Below the pieces are notes generated by a model. That model saw only the letters and a program-made list of their open reading frames with translations. It was not told the origin of the DNA and did not search any database. Made by a program: the position numbers and the translations under genes. Below, piece by piece: positions 1 through 12,100 of a DNA stretch of 64,000 bases (the first letter of the stretch is position 1; each line of letters starts with the position of its first letter). The stretch is taken from the NCBI GenBank assembly GCA_001683735.1, contig LUGG01000038.1, positions 186,001-250,000 of the forward strand. The letters are read 5' to 3'. Origin of the DNA: Grifola frondosa. Taxonomy: Eukaryota > Basidiomycota > Agaricomycetes > Polyporales > Grifolaceae.

Positions 1-682
1 AAATCAGTGAGTTATCACATCCTCTGCCATATGTACAGTGCAAGCGGATTCTCGAGTAGCAGTTGGCGTTCCCATTGTTCCTTGTAGTTACGACAGTCAC
101 GTTAGTAGACCACGTTCCGGCATTCCTTGGCGTTCGTGTAGCAGATTTCATTTCCCAGTAAGTGGCACCACCGTGCCTCACTGGCTCATGAAGGTGCGCA
201 CGAAGCCTCTTCAGATGTATGAGAGTGGTTCTGTATGTGTTGCGTCGTGTGTAGCGGGTGATTGCATATATGTGTTGGGAATGCGCCACGGGAGCTTAGC
301 GCGCGATGCAGTGTCCATCATGACCGGAGGTCCCAGCCCTCGGTGCATGGTGCTCCCTGCGCATTTGTCTTCGTGTGTGCCTCACCTGGCCTTGACCTTG
401 TGGTCTAGCATCACTCGCATGTCTAGTTATGAGGTGTGGCGTCTGGTTCAGCCGCTCGTCTCGCTGCTTTCGCTCTACTCTTCGTCATGTGGGTGGTCGG
501 CGTGGACGTTGAATGATTCTTCTGTCCCTGTCGTTCCCCTGTATCTTTTGTCGCATTGTCGGTTATCGAGTTTTTCCATGTTTACCGCGCCGCGGAATAC
601 ATTTACTGATTTTTTTAAAATTACAGTTGAACACCACTATTTCTGGCACCACGCATGCGCCGTAATTGACCCGCTCGATATC
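1..682. other. No gene supported
   Basis: An open frame runs through this stretch into the gene that follows, but the translated text before position 683 has no recognisable domain and looks like ordinary non-coding sequence. A pyrimidine and A/T tract ending in a plausible acceptor (tttaaaattacag, near 614-626) suggests that an upstream exon or 5' leader may exist. I cannot define it. Confidence 0.4.
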
Positions 683-2857
683 ATGAAGGAGCACTCCGTG
701 ATCAAGACGAGCCTCGCAGGGTCAACACAGGCCACCGAGATACGGTTGAGTCCATATCAGCACTTCCACAACATGATGATGTGCTCCTGTGCGGTGTGCC
801 GCATCAACAGCCCCAACTCTGGGATTGGATTGTTGATGGCGAAACGTCAGGTGTCGACGGCGGTGCTTGGGGGGATAATGTCATGCAAGACGCACCGCAA
901 GAACTCATTCTGTGGTGTATGCTTGCGGGAGGCACCTCAAGGAGAAACGGACGACGCGTACTCGTTAGTATGCTGCGTGGAGAATGAGGACGACGAGACC
1001 TGGCCCGGAGTGGAAGCGACTTGTCGGTCGTGCCGTGCAGAGTGGCTGTGGCGAAGAGTTCAAAATAGCCAGATCGATCGGGAAGCTGTGGGCGGCTCGA
1101 AGTTCCAGTGCTCGGACTGGGAGACGCGACAAACACTAGAGTCATTCATCGACGTCGGAGAGGGCTCTATCGGTGACGTGATTTCGCTTGCGCGAGAGAG
1201 GCACTGGCTACGGCAGAACACCAAGTTACCGGACATGCTCCAGCAAGCGTTGGCCGCGTCGCGATACGCATCACGGGCGGAAGCGGGCGAAGCGAGTTAT
1301 GCGAGCGAGGAGGAACTCAGCGAAGAAGACGATGACGACCCGGATCTCATGAGCATGACGGAGGATGCGGGCGGCGTGCGGGAGATCGCCATCAACGATT
1401 GGGCGCGTAATCGGATTTTGGACGGCCACTGGATCAGCCCCGCGGATTCATGGTACAACTATTCCAATATGGGGCGACCGCTCATCGTGCCTGCACATCA
1501 TCCGTGCCCGTGGCATCGCGGCGCGACCTACGGGGCGCCTTGGAAGACGGCGAAGGGGATGTCGAGCATCCTCGTCCGAAGACCGTCAAGGCTCTGGTGC
1601 CACCGACGTTCCAGTTATGTGAGCAGACATACCGAGCATTCCAAAGGCAGCTGCGAGAGATTCTCCTTCCCGCCATGAACAATGTTGTCCGGCGGTTGGT
1701 GATCGAATGCACCGCGGACGGCGTTGATCCCGCGATGAAAGCTGCGCGTATGACCCCGGAGGATGTCGCACAGGAACTGCGGGACGAGTCTTCGTGGTTC
1801 AACGGAATTGATTGGCTTGAGCGACGGGCAAACGTTCGTGAGGCACACGAACAGGAACAGCGCCGCAGGCGTGCCAAGGATGAGGATGACTCCTCTTCGT
1901 CCTCGCGATCTGAGGACTCTCATACAACTAGTCCCGTCCTTTCCACGACGACTTTGCAGACAACGCCTTCTCCCCCACCCAGCGGTTCTGTTAGCGCCAA
2001 GGATGAGGAGTCCGTCTCCTCGCCTACCACAATTACACCTGTTATTCCTATTCCCGTGTCACCCGTACTGAAGTCTCCGGAGCTGTTGCATCCGATCCCA
2101 TATATCCCGGTCACCACGTCACATTTACCATTTTATAGCATAGAGGCGTTCAACGGGGTACGTATCTACTATTGACTCACGTGGTCGCGTTTGATCTGAT
2201 CGAGAGATCCATCTTAGGTCTGGCGAGAGGCGTGCGCGCCTCTGTACCACTGCCGATGTTCGATATGCGAGCGGGCAGTGTTGAAGGCCAACCTCGCCGC
2301 AGGAAATATAGTGCCCACCCAGGCCCAGCTCGTGGCGGAAGCCCAGCACGCTGTCAAGCCGGTGGAAATTCGAATACGTGAACCATCTGTCGAACCGGCT
2401 GAAGCTGAAGAAGAAGAGGAAGAGGATGGAAGAGGAGGAAGAAGAAGAAGAGGGTGAGTCTGAGCAAGGTGATGACACCTCCATACCAGAGTCTATCACG
2501 GACCCGCTTGTGTTTCCTGTTACCCCTCGCAAGCGGCCGTCACGAGAGCTGGACGACGACGCTTATTCTGATGTCTACTGGAAGAATGATGCCGAGAAGG
2601 GGCAGGTGGACCTATCTAACAGAGGCGGCACACCGCCTAAACGCGCACGGAGAGAGGGGTCTTACTCACCGACGACGGCCGTGTCCCCCACTCCTGTTAG
2701 GTCACGTAAGCGGTCTTCAGAGGAGCTCGAAGACGACGATGTGCCGTCCATCCACAGTGGGAACGGTGACTCGAAGAGGCCGAGAGGTCTCCGTGACCAT
2801 CGGGACGCCATCGTCGCACAGAATCCGAGCTCAACGTCCGTGGTGAAAGCGGGATAG
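683..2857 (+). pseudogene. Lineage-specific hypothetical protein gene, two frameshifts
   Basis: I recognise this only as an uncharacterised Agaricomycete family and assign no function. The N-terminal half holds a Cys/His-rich block (SCKTHRKNSFCGVC, then CRSCRAEW) that could bind zinc. An acidic stretch follows, then a conserved helical region, then a Ser/Pro-rich tail with basic, nuclear-signal-like patches (RKRP, KRPRG). The start at 683 is the first Met before the conserved block. A 60-bp GT-AG intron fits at 2158-2217 and keeps the frame. The frame breaks twice: near 1532, in a GGGG run, where one base seems missing, and near 2430 in a purine tract, where one base seems extra. The two shifts cancel overall: exon length without the intron is 2115, divisible by three. 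This is a broken gene, or a real gene carrying consensus errors. C-terminal end at a TAG. Confidence 0.6.
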
Positions 2858-3922
2858 ACGATGGATGGGCTGACCCTCAGCCCTTCCTGGCGGCAGGCCT
2901 CCCGCGAGGCTCCCACCTCGTGGTTTCCGCACCCCGTCTTCATCGAGGTCACAGGCTCCCCGTTGTGCGCTGTGCATCGGACCGTGCCCAGGCGTAGGGC
3001 AGAGGTGCACGATTGACTCTTCGTCTTGCACGCTGTGATTGTAGCATTGGCTAAAACCGACCTTGACCGTTCCTCGTATAGAGGTGTCCGCGCTTGCTTG
3101 ACTGGACTTGGGGCTCTCGCTGTTTGTATATCTTCCTTCACTCCCCGCCCCGCTCCGTTGTTTTTGCTTCCAATCTTGTATAGTAATGGTCGTGGCACGT
3201 TTGTTTGTGCTATCGGTTATCTTATCCTCTTTTCTCACACCCCATGTTCCCCCCTTTTTCCCCCTTTCCCCGTTATTCCGCCTTTCCCCACAGCGCTTTT
3301 TATATTGATCGCGCTCGTTCTGGTTACCTGTCGTATACGAGTTGTACGAATGTATTCTTCGTTAGTTCAGAGTATTGTATCGAAATACAGCTCGTTCAGA
3401 CTTCAACCGGGTTTTTGATGCCATTCACATCATGGAAATGCGAAGTCGAATCTACAGCTTCTGTACAAACGCACGTGAAAGGACAGCTACCAGTACCATC
3501 AAATTGTTTGCAACGCGGACCAAAACTCGTTCAGAGATCTAGTCGCAACGTCAACATCGGCAAGTCCTGGAAGTGCAAAAATCTAAGATCCACGATGCTT
3601 TAATGGTTTCCAAAGGCTGGAGAACAACGATATATGAAGCTTATAGCCCGCTCCTGAAGAAGAAAAGGGAATTCTATACGATTCGACGTCAACTCACGGA
3701 AGTAAGAGCGGATTCCTGAATTCGCTACTTAGCAGTCGATGCGAGCATAGAAGATATCGCATGAAGCATATATTTCAAACCAATATAACACATCCTAGTC
3801 CTTCCACTCCGCGCGCCTCAGGATCACTCCACCGTCTCCCCTAATTGCAAAGTCATCTGTGCAACAGTGTGAGTGTAAAAGTCTAAGCTAAAGGCGAACA
3901 GCAGCACAGACCTTTTCAAAAA
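2858..3922. other. Intergenic, pyrimidine-rich
   Basis: No gene is supported. A strongly pyrimidine-rich stretch lies at about 3230-3300 and may belong to the 3' region of the preceding gene. Open frames here read as low-complexity Pro/Phe/Ser text without a domain. Confidence 0.5.
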
Positions 3923-4421
3923 TCATGCTATAATGAAGAAGGTGTTGGCAGGGGAAAGAAGGTATGGATTGAAGAGGTCGCTGGTGCTGTAGCAGGTATT
4001 GACAAAAGGAATCAACACCATGGTGCAATTATTCGCGACGACGACTCCGAACGGAAGACCCTCGTTGCTCGGTTGCACCACCTCCACCGACAGATAGTCG
4101 AAGGCGCTGGCGTAGCACGGGACGGGATCCAACTCAAACAAATCATAGAAGACGCAGTCTGAGCCGCAGTTCACGCCCGGGCAGACGCGGAGGTACGCAG
4201 GGAACACCTACTGGGCGGCGTCGGCCTGGAGCCCAGCGCGGGCAGCGGTCACGTTGCCGAACCCAGAGAGGGTGGACACGGGGTGTCGAGGGCGGTGGCA
4301 TGGTCAACCTGGATGGGGGGTTGAAAACTTCAGTGAGCGCGACTCTGCGAGCCTGGAGAGGGTCGGCGATGACAGCCTTCCCGAGGGCGAGAATAGGGAG
4401 GAAGAGGGCGATGTTGAACAT
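3923..4421 (-). pseudogene. Decayed small secreted cysteine-containing protein
   Basis: The minus strand opens with a good signal peptide (MFNIALFLPILALGKAVIA) at 4421. The matching downstream text is then split over three frames: VFNPP, IQVDHATALDTP and VSTLSGFGNVTAARAGL. An in-frame TAG falls directly before VFPAYLRVCPGVNCGSDC. After the stop the frame is clean to 3923 and carries several Cys residues (CPGVNCGSDC, PCYAS, NNC, NTC), as expected for a small secreted protein. Two single-base shifts plus one nonsense codon in under 300 bases indicate a decaying gene, or a gene with several consensus errors. A TATA box lies about 90 bases upstream. I do not recognise the family. The protein could be an effector-like or cell-surface protein, but nothing in the sequence shows which. 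Confidence 0.55.
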
Positions 4422-4507
4422 GGTTGGTATGGTGTGTGAGATGAAGAGCTGCTCTGAAGAACTGTGTCTGGGACTCTGTTCTGAGGATAAAGTGCTCTTC
4501 AAAGCCA

Positions 4508-4514
4508 TTTTATA
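4508..4514 (-). promoter_or_regulatory. TATA box of the small secreted protein gene
   Basis: The minus strand reads cTATAAAAtgg, 87-93 bases upstream of the ATG at 4421, a normal distance for a fungal core promoter. The same bases contain the TAA stop (4510-4512) of the gene remnant immediately upstream, so the two minus-strand units are packed end to end. Confidence 0.5.
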
Positions 4515-4691
4515 GGGAATTTGAGAAGGTTCGTTCTGACTTGGATTCCATGGTAGGCGGCTCGCCGTTCACCCAATCCTGTCTGCCACCGGACACGATG
4601 CCATAGAAAGCATTCACAGCGTCAGCCCGAGCGCATACAAAGACCTGATAGGCTGCTGTATTGTAGAATACGTTTGCATTTTCATAACCGC
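4510..4691 (-). pseudogene. Orphan 3' exon of an unidentified gene
   Basis: Starting after a good acceptor (ctcag, minus strand, at 4692), an open frame reads GGYENANVFYNTAAYQV and then FVCARADAVNAFYGIVSGG, and ends in TAA at 4510-4512. Composition is protein-like, but stops in all frames just upstream leave no continuous partner exon. I do not recognise the family. It could be the last exon of a secreted protein gene whose 5' part is decayed, since Asn, Tyr and Gly are frequent as in secreted fungal proteins. Confidence 0.35.
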
Positions 4692-6365
4692 CTGAGAAGA
4701 ACCCCCAAACGAAGCATTGTCAGCGTTATGGAATCCAGTATGTTCGTAGAACATACCTTCGAGCGAAATTTTTCAACGGCACATTGCCGCGCCGAAGGCA
4801 TGCCTACCATCGGTGCTAACGTGACGGATGTGTCATCACCTCACAGGTGCAATTATTGGTGCACGGGTATTGAATATCTGTAGAGAGGCCGATAATGACA
4901 TGTTAAATTTAATTTCCACACTGCAAATGGATCAGAGACGGTTCTCGCAGGCTAGCATAGATCCGTCTTGAAAGCTCAAATGTAGTCTGTGGCATCGCTG
5001 GAACTGAGCAAGATTGTCACATGCAACTAGGAAACTTCACTGATGAAATCTCACCAACTTTGTCTCGGCAGCACACCTCAAGTATCCGACCTTCTTCCAA
5101 TAAAGTACGTGCCTCCGCACTACCGGGGAATTGGAGTATCAGCCTTCGTCGCCATGTTGTCTTCGGATGGGCGTCCCCTCCACTCTCGACACATCATACG
5201 ACAGTCGTACTAATGTTTAGCACAGAGATATGCCGACGGCAATTGCGTAGACAATCATCGCCGCTGTGGCTTCCACTTCCCAAGCGTTCGGTTGTTTTTG
5301 TTAAAAATGACGTGCTCGATGTACTGCGTTAGTGAACGAATAAATTGACAAATAAATCATTGGACTAACCAAGTAACTCCTATACGGCGGCTATCAAATG
5401 AAATGCTTCGTTGAAGGTGATTTTCAACTGTTCAAACGTAATCGTTCGGACTCCAAGCAGACTTACAGTATGGACTTGACATAAGCCATAGATCATAACC
5501 ATCCAGAGGGAGTGAATGAGCGAGGATCATGAGTTGATGTGCTGACCTGTCAGAGGGTCTTACAAGAATAGCGATGCCAATTACAACGGCCAATACTTAG
5601 TCAGAGCCTGGTGATATTTTGATGATCATGGATCCATAGAGCGAAGCGCGCGATACAGCCAGTGATAGTCACGGGAGAACGATTTGGCGACTCGGAGATG
5701 GAGCGCGACCAACTGGAAGCAATAGGTGGAGACGTCAGAACAGTAGATGGGCGGGCAAATTTTTCAGAAATGGCCAAGGATTTTACTCGCAGAAGCTGAT
5801 TCGGTCTGTGGAGAGCACCGCATTCGGGGTGAATGTCGCTGGCGCTTCGACCCGTTGGAGCACATGTTTGAATCTGTGCTAGACTGCGACCCTGCGGTAG
5901 GCCTTGATCCTGCGGTATCCGTATGATACTGCTCATCATTTTGTGCTCGAGAATACCCCATGGTACTCTATGTAGTCCTAAACAGAGCTCCGAAGCGCTC
6001 AGCCACGCAATACCTTCCTTTTTAGGCAAAATTCCATCGCAGGCCGGACATTCCCGAGATGTCCTCTGCGGCGTGCGTCTGACACCTTGTGGACCACCAA
6101 CATCTATCCTAGGTATGCAAACTTTGATTATGATGAACACGGGATTACCATCTATTTTATTGACAGGTTTGAGCCTGTCCAAAGGCTTTTGCTACGGGTG
6201 TACGCTGCTGCGTCATAACACTCATACTGCGACGACATAACACTATCTCTGCGCATAACGCTTTCGCTGCGGCAAAACACTTTTTGGGAAATTTGCGATA
6301 AGCTTTTATTATAAAAATGTGGCCCTCCCAAATGCTCTCCACCCTCATCCCTTCAAGTATACATC
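4692..6365. other. No gene supported
   Basis: A 193-codon minus-strand open frame (5601-6182) exists but shows no domain, no intron pattern and no low-complexity bias typical of a real gene. The rest is stop-rich. The last hundred bases presumably hold the dynamin promoter; a reasonable but weak AT-rich patch (ataagcttttattataaaa) lies at about 6299-6317. Confidence 0.45.
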
Positions 6366-9158
6366 ATGATCTCGACCACCCACAGCAGCATTGGTTTGTC
6401 CGAGTCTCGCCATGCTGATGGTCGGCGCCACATGTTTGACCTCATCAATAGTTTGCGCTCCACGGGGTTAATTATCTTGAGTCCTCTGTAGTGCCCTCGA
6501 AAGTTGAACAATCTTGTTTACAGTGTACAAACCGACATCGATATCCCAATGATAGCCGTCATCGGTTCTCAAAGCGCGGGCAAATCGTCGCTTATAGAAT
6601 CGATATCCGACATAATGCTCCCTAGAGCCAGCGGGACGTGTACAAGGTCTGCATCTATATTATGGCATTCCCGTTCTTGCATAACTCTCGCGTTAGGTGC
6701 CCCACTGAATGCAAACTCGAGTATTCTACCGAGCCATGGAAGTGCGTGGTGTCGCTTCGCTTCATCACCGACGAGCATGGACAGGACCTGGGTCAATTTC
6801 GTAATGAGACCTTCGGAGACCCTATCTTCGACAAAGCCAAAACTCAAGACCGTATTCGACGAGCTCAGCTCGCCATTTTGAATCCTTCCACCGACTTCCA
6901 CCATTTTCTCGAGGCAGGCGCTGCAGACCCAGAATGTAACGAACTGACATTCTCGACGAACTGCGTGTCGTTGCAGATCAGCGGCAATAATGTCGCGGAT
7001 TTGTCATTCTGCGATTTGCCTGGTATGAGCCTCATTATATCTTTTTTATGCCATGAAAGCTGAAGTTGGTCCTCAGGTCTGATTGCGACTACTAGAGGTG
7101 GAACTTCCAACGATGTTGAATTGGTGGAAAACCTGGTCACTTCCTACATCTCGAAACCTAACTGCATAATCCTCCTTACGGTGGCTTGCGAAAGTCTGTT
7201 CCCATCTGGTTTTTCTTATGCATCGCAATGATCTCATTCTGGCATTCCAATACAGCCGAATTTGACAATCAACGTGCTCACCGCCTAGCACAGAAGTATG
7301 ATTCTGAAGGAAAGCGCACGGTCGGTTAGTTGTCCAGCGTTCTCATCAGACCGTATCTGAAGTATTCGTTTAGGTGTTCTCACGAAACCAGACCGTATTC
7401 CCACCGGGGATGAAATTCGATGGCTTCCGTTTATCAAGAATGAGGATGAAGCACTAGAGCATGGCTGGTTTAGCGTGAAGCAGCCAGATTCGCGTGCTAT
7501 CGCGGCCGGGATAACTTGGGAGGATGCACGCCGACAAGAGCATGAATACTTTTCTAGCACTTCGCCTTGGTCTTCCCTGGATGTCGGGCTGCGCTCGCAT
7601 CTCGGCACCGCCCAGCTCGTCGCGCGGCTGAGCGATGTCTTGTCTGATCTTATTGTCAAGCGGTGTGTACTGTTGTCATTTTCTGCTTCGTCGGCCGTCC
7701 TGCTGAATGCACAATCGAAGGCTCCCTGAACTGCAGGAGGAGCTACATGATCTCCTTGAGAAAACGGAGGAAAGCCTCCGACAGCTCCCAGAGCCTCCAT
7801 CAGATGAACCCATTGCTAAGATTTTACAACTAGTAGGAGGGTTTTCTCGCGATCTGTCCAAGCATCTTGAAGGGATTACGGGCGGCGGCGGGTTGCTACA
7901 AAAGATCAGACCAGAAACAGAGCAATTTAGGAAGGCCATTCTTGAGTCCGTTCCAGACTTCAGGCCCTATCGGAATCCGCGGAACATCATGAACATGCAT
8001 GGACCGGTGGAGGTAGAGACATCTTCCACGAAGCCTCCGCCCCTCGAACCACCGACATTCCTCTCTAACGAGGAACCGTGTGTCACTTGGCATGGTGACG
8101 AACACGCCATTTATGTTGAAGAAGTGTTGAAAAAGGCTCAAGAGTAAGTGTGTATGTCGGTGTGCCCCGTCTTGTTCTCATTGTTTACATTCGACAGTGC
8201 TATTACTCGAGAGCTCCCCGACCACCTCCCCTTCGTAGTCTCTAGCGATTACATCTCAGCAATCACTGCGCAGTGGGATGCGCCGACGAGGCGCCTGTTT
8301 GCATCTGTCCAAGACATGCTCTCTTTGTATGTGAGGAATCTTGTGAAGAAGCACTTCGGCAAGTACATGCATGGCGGCCTGCACCAGCAAGTGATGTGCA
8401 TAGTTCGTTCAACTCTCCCACTTGCAGGCATTGCTTACGCCTTACGAGTTCCTCAGGTTGATAGTCGCGAACCACATCAAGAAGTGCGCTGCATCCACCA
8501 GTACTCGCTTAGATTGGCTCCTCGAGGTGGAAAAGCGTCCCACCACACTGAACAGCCACCATTATCATAACTACAAGGACAGGTTCCTTGACTATTTCCA
8601 CATGCACCAGCGAGGTGGCGGTGGCGACGCGCTGGCTGCTAAGCTGAAAGCGCATAGGCCCTCAAACTGCGGTCCGGGCATGCCTTCTTTGTTGATAGAT
8701 TTTGATAAGCAGATTTTGAGGGCTCAATCAGCTCTCAGCGATTTGGGTATCCGCAACGTCGATTCTAAAGACCTCGCCAGACTATGCCCGGCTAACCAGT
8801 ACGAGCCCGCGCTCAACATCATGGCCACGGTGCGCGCATACTTCCAACGTACGCGTGATCCTGCGATGTAATCCTGCGTTCACTTCTTTTAACACACAAT
8901 CTTGCAGTGGCTTACAAGCGCTTCGTCGACTACGTCCCGATGGCCATCGACCACGAGCTTATACTCGGTCTCAATAGAGACGGTGCTCTGGAGGAAACGT
9001 TGAGTGAGCATCTTGGCATCACTGGTCCGGACGGGTTCCATCGCTGCAAGGAGCTGCTCAGGGAGTCTCTCGAGGTGATGAACCAGCGCGAGGCTCTAGA
9101 GAAGAGACGCGAGCGTCTGATGAAGGCGCAGCAGGAGCTGATCGACCTTCGTATCTAA
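6366..9158 (+). CDS. Dynamin-family GTPase
   Basis: A large GTPase that would assemble on membranes and remodel them. Ten exons join without a break: 6366-6466, 6524-6646, 6697-7022, 7077-7193, 7256-7324, 7374-7662, 7721-8143, 8198-8395, 8457-8848 and 8908-9158, summing to 2289 bases (762 residues). All introns are GT-AG and 49-62 bp. Visible motifs are the P-loop GSQSAGKSS (residues about 48-56), the G3 motif DLPG (180-183) and the G4 motif TKPD (249-252). These are followed by a middle/stalk region and a C-terminal GTPase effector region (FVDYVPMAIDHELI onward, to about 762). There is no pleckstrin-homology or proline-rich tail, so it resembles the Mx/Vps1-like short class of fungal dynamins rather than classical endocytic dynamin. 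The exact subfamily is not certain. It is the only multi-exon gene here with no frameshift. The last codons overlap the start of the neighbouring repeat array. Confidence 0.93.
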
Positions 9159-12100
9159 AGTACGTGTGTTGTCTCGCCAGATGATCTTGTGCCGATCGGT
9201 TGCTTTTTTGAACTTAGTCGCGTCGTGACCGCCATATCGAGATGCCTCTGTGATTGTTGATCTCCATGCATACCTTGTATTGGCCATTGTTATCTGCTTC
9301 GGATGGATTGCGGACAGTCGCGTGTACTGTATAGTAAGAATGATGAATCGATTCGCAAAGTTTCTTCATGCAGTCTTCACGTCAATGTCTACCATGATAA
9401 TATTCGCGTCCGAGTCCCCGACCCGCGGTGTCGGCATTTGTCATTCTATATGATGCTTAACGTACAGGGCCGCGGAGATGCCGTTAGTCACGATCTGCGG
9501 CGAAGAACAAGATGCCCATTTCGTGTCGTGCTCATTTCTCATGATTGACCAATTATGGTGTGTACACATTCGCTGTCTGCTTGCTAGAGCAAACACACTG
9601 AGGGCATCGGTTTATTGTTCGTGCGGGGAATACAATCTCTCCAGGCCGCCCAGCGGTACTCGCTGAACCGAACAATCTCACCGAAACACCATGCCACCCG
9701 CTGCTAGGAGGTCTACCGCCGTATCTAATTCCACGAGCCGCGCCTCCTCTGATGACATGATGTGGATTCACTCATGATGGAGGCATGTGTAGCTGCAAAT
9801 CGCACTATCTACGGGAGTATGAGTAGAGGGGGGCTCATCCAGAGCCCCCGAATTTGCCGACAGTGCAGAAATGGCCGATCTGCTCGGCTTTTGTGTGCCT
9901 ACTTTGCGACACATGCCGTAGAGCAATATTGTGTAAGCCCGTGCCCGGTGTCTTTCCTCGAGAATACTGGGGTCCGAGCCAGGCTGGGATGCTCCTACTT
10001 GTCTAGGAAACAAACAATGCGGTAAGTCAACAAACTGAATATCTCAGAGAACGTTCTATCTCACCACCGTGCACCCGGAACTCTCGTGCGACCCACGGCT
10101 GGACCCCTCATCTTTCTATTTCGGGCGCTGACCTGCCCATCGGGCTTCCACCCCGTTCTGATTTCCTGTCCAGTTCTGCCGCCCTTGCACAGAGCTAGTC
10201 CCTACCTACCACACAGGGGCATCTGCCCCCTCCTGCCGAATCTGACGCGGCACGCCTTGCTGCAGCGCCGCTATTTGCAGCGCGCTTCCGCCAGGCTCGC
10301 AGTTGGTCGCCCTGCATAGTCCAGATTGGACGCCATGGATTTCGGCACGTCGACCCGCTCACTTCCTATAGACGCGGACCTTGCGTTTAGCCATGGGAGC
10401 AGGGCGGAGCAGCCGCTGGGCTTTCGCGCCGTTTCGCGCCGGTCTGTTTGTTTCATGAGCGGCACAGTAACGCAGGGGTGTTTAGCACTGACCCCACGCC
10501 CGCCCACGCGCCAGCGACCTCCTCAGGTGCGAGCGTAATATCCATGCCTTCGCCAAATCTTCGTATCTAAATTACGGGTGTTTGATGATTTCGCACGGAC
10601 TGATTGCTTTTATGAACCTAGCTGGTGAGGCTGTATCGAGAGGAATTGGTCCGCAAAGTTTCTTTATGCCGTGTTCATGTCAAGGTTTGCCGCGACAATA
10701 TTCGCATCCGAGTTCTCGACTCGCAGTCTCGGCATTTGTCATTCTATATGATCACAAGATGCAGGGCCACGGAGGTGCTGCTAGTCGTAATCTATCATGG
10801 TGAAGAACAAGATGCCATCTTCATTGTGCTCAGTCTTCGTGATTGGCCAATTGTGGTGCGTACGTTCGTTCTCTGCCCGTGAGAGCAAATGCGCTGAGGC
10901 TCATCCATTGATTCGTGCAGGGAGCAGTCTCTCGAGTCCTCTCGCTGAACCGAACAATCCCACCTTCCGAAACACCACCCCACCCGGTGCCAGGAGGCCT
11001 ACCGCCGTATCCCACCCCGCGAACCACGGTAATGCCGACGCACTCCTCTGATGACATGATGCAGAACCACTGATGGAGGTATGTGTGGCTGCAAGTCGCC
11101 TTATCCGCGGGGTGTCTGCAACACACGTTGTGTCAGCTCGTACCCGCCATCTTTCTTCGAGGAACGTTGTACCAGGCGACATACGGGACGCTCCTGCTCG
11201 TCTAGGAAACAAACAACTGAACAAAGCGAGTAAGCATCTCAGCCATCGCACGCACAGAACACCCCGTCTGACCACCGTGCATTCGGCATCCCCGAGACCC
11301 CTATTATTCTATTTCGGGAGCTGACCGTTCCACCCCGCCCTGTTCTTCCTCTCCAGTTCTGCTATCCTTCCGCGGAGCTGGTCTCTGCCTACCACGCACG
11401 GCTGCATCCGCCAAACTTGACGCTGCACGCCGTGTTGCCGCGCCGCTATCTGCACCGCGCTTCTGCCAGGCTCACGGTCGGTGGCCCTGCATAATCCAAT
11501 TCGGACGCCAATGCGAGCTTCTGCATGCCGACCCGCTCACTCCCTATCGACGCAGGCCTTGCATGGAAGCAAGGCGAGAAGCAGCGGTTTTTTCACGCCA
11601 TTTCGCGCTTGATCTAGCAGTGGCAGCGGACGCGCCAATGATCTCCCCAGGTGAGCACGATATTCATTGATTTGCCGAATCTTACGCTGCAGGCAGGCCT
11701 TCATACTTGCGGGTGAAGCCCATATTCGTGAGGGGACGTTTCGCGGACACTTTGGTGGAAGCGCCACAAGCTAGAACCAATCCGACATGAGTATTGCTCT
11801 CGAAAACATCGCGCCTGCCGTTACTTGCAGCTCGCCTCGCGCTGGTGACTGTGTATCAGCGCTCCACCCTGGAGAAGATGTGGGCGCCCGTTGGAGGCGG
11901 AGCAGCTAATCGGCCTGCGTATCTAAAGTATATGCGCCAGATGATCTCGCGCCGATCTGTTGCTTTTTTAGAAAAAAGCCCCATCAGCGCAAGCTGGGGT
12001 CGGCTGTATCGGAGGTGCCCCACATGTGACAGTTGAATGTTGAACGTTGATCTCCATGCATACCTTGTGTCATTGTCATCTGCTTCAGATGGATCGCAGA

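Noticed and set aside
5601..6182. 193-codon minus-strand open frame
   Set aside because: No domain, no intron pattern and no conserved-looking block; equally long chance frames exist in this region.
8391..8427. 37-bp intron alternative in the dynamin gene
   Set aside because: The 61-bp intron 8396-8456 keeps the conserved GGLHQQVM-LIVANHIKKC sequence and the total length divisible by three.
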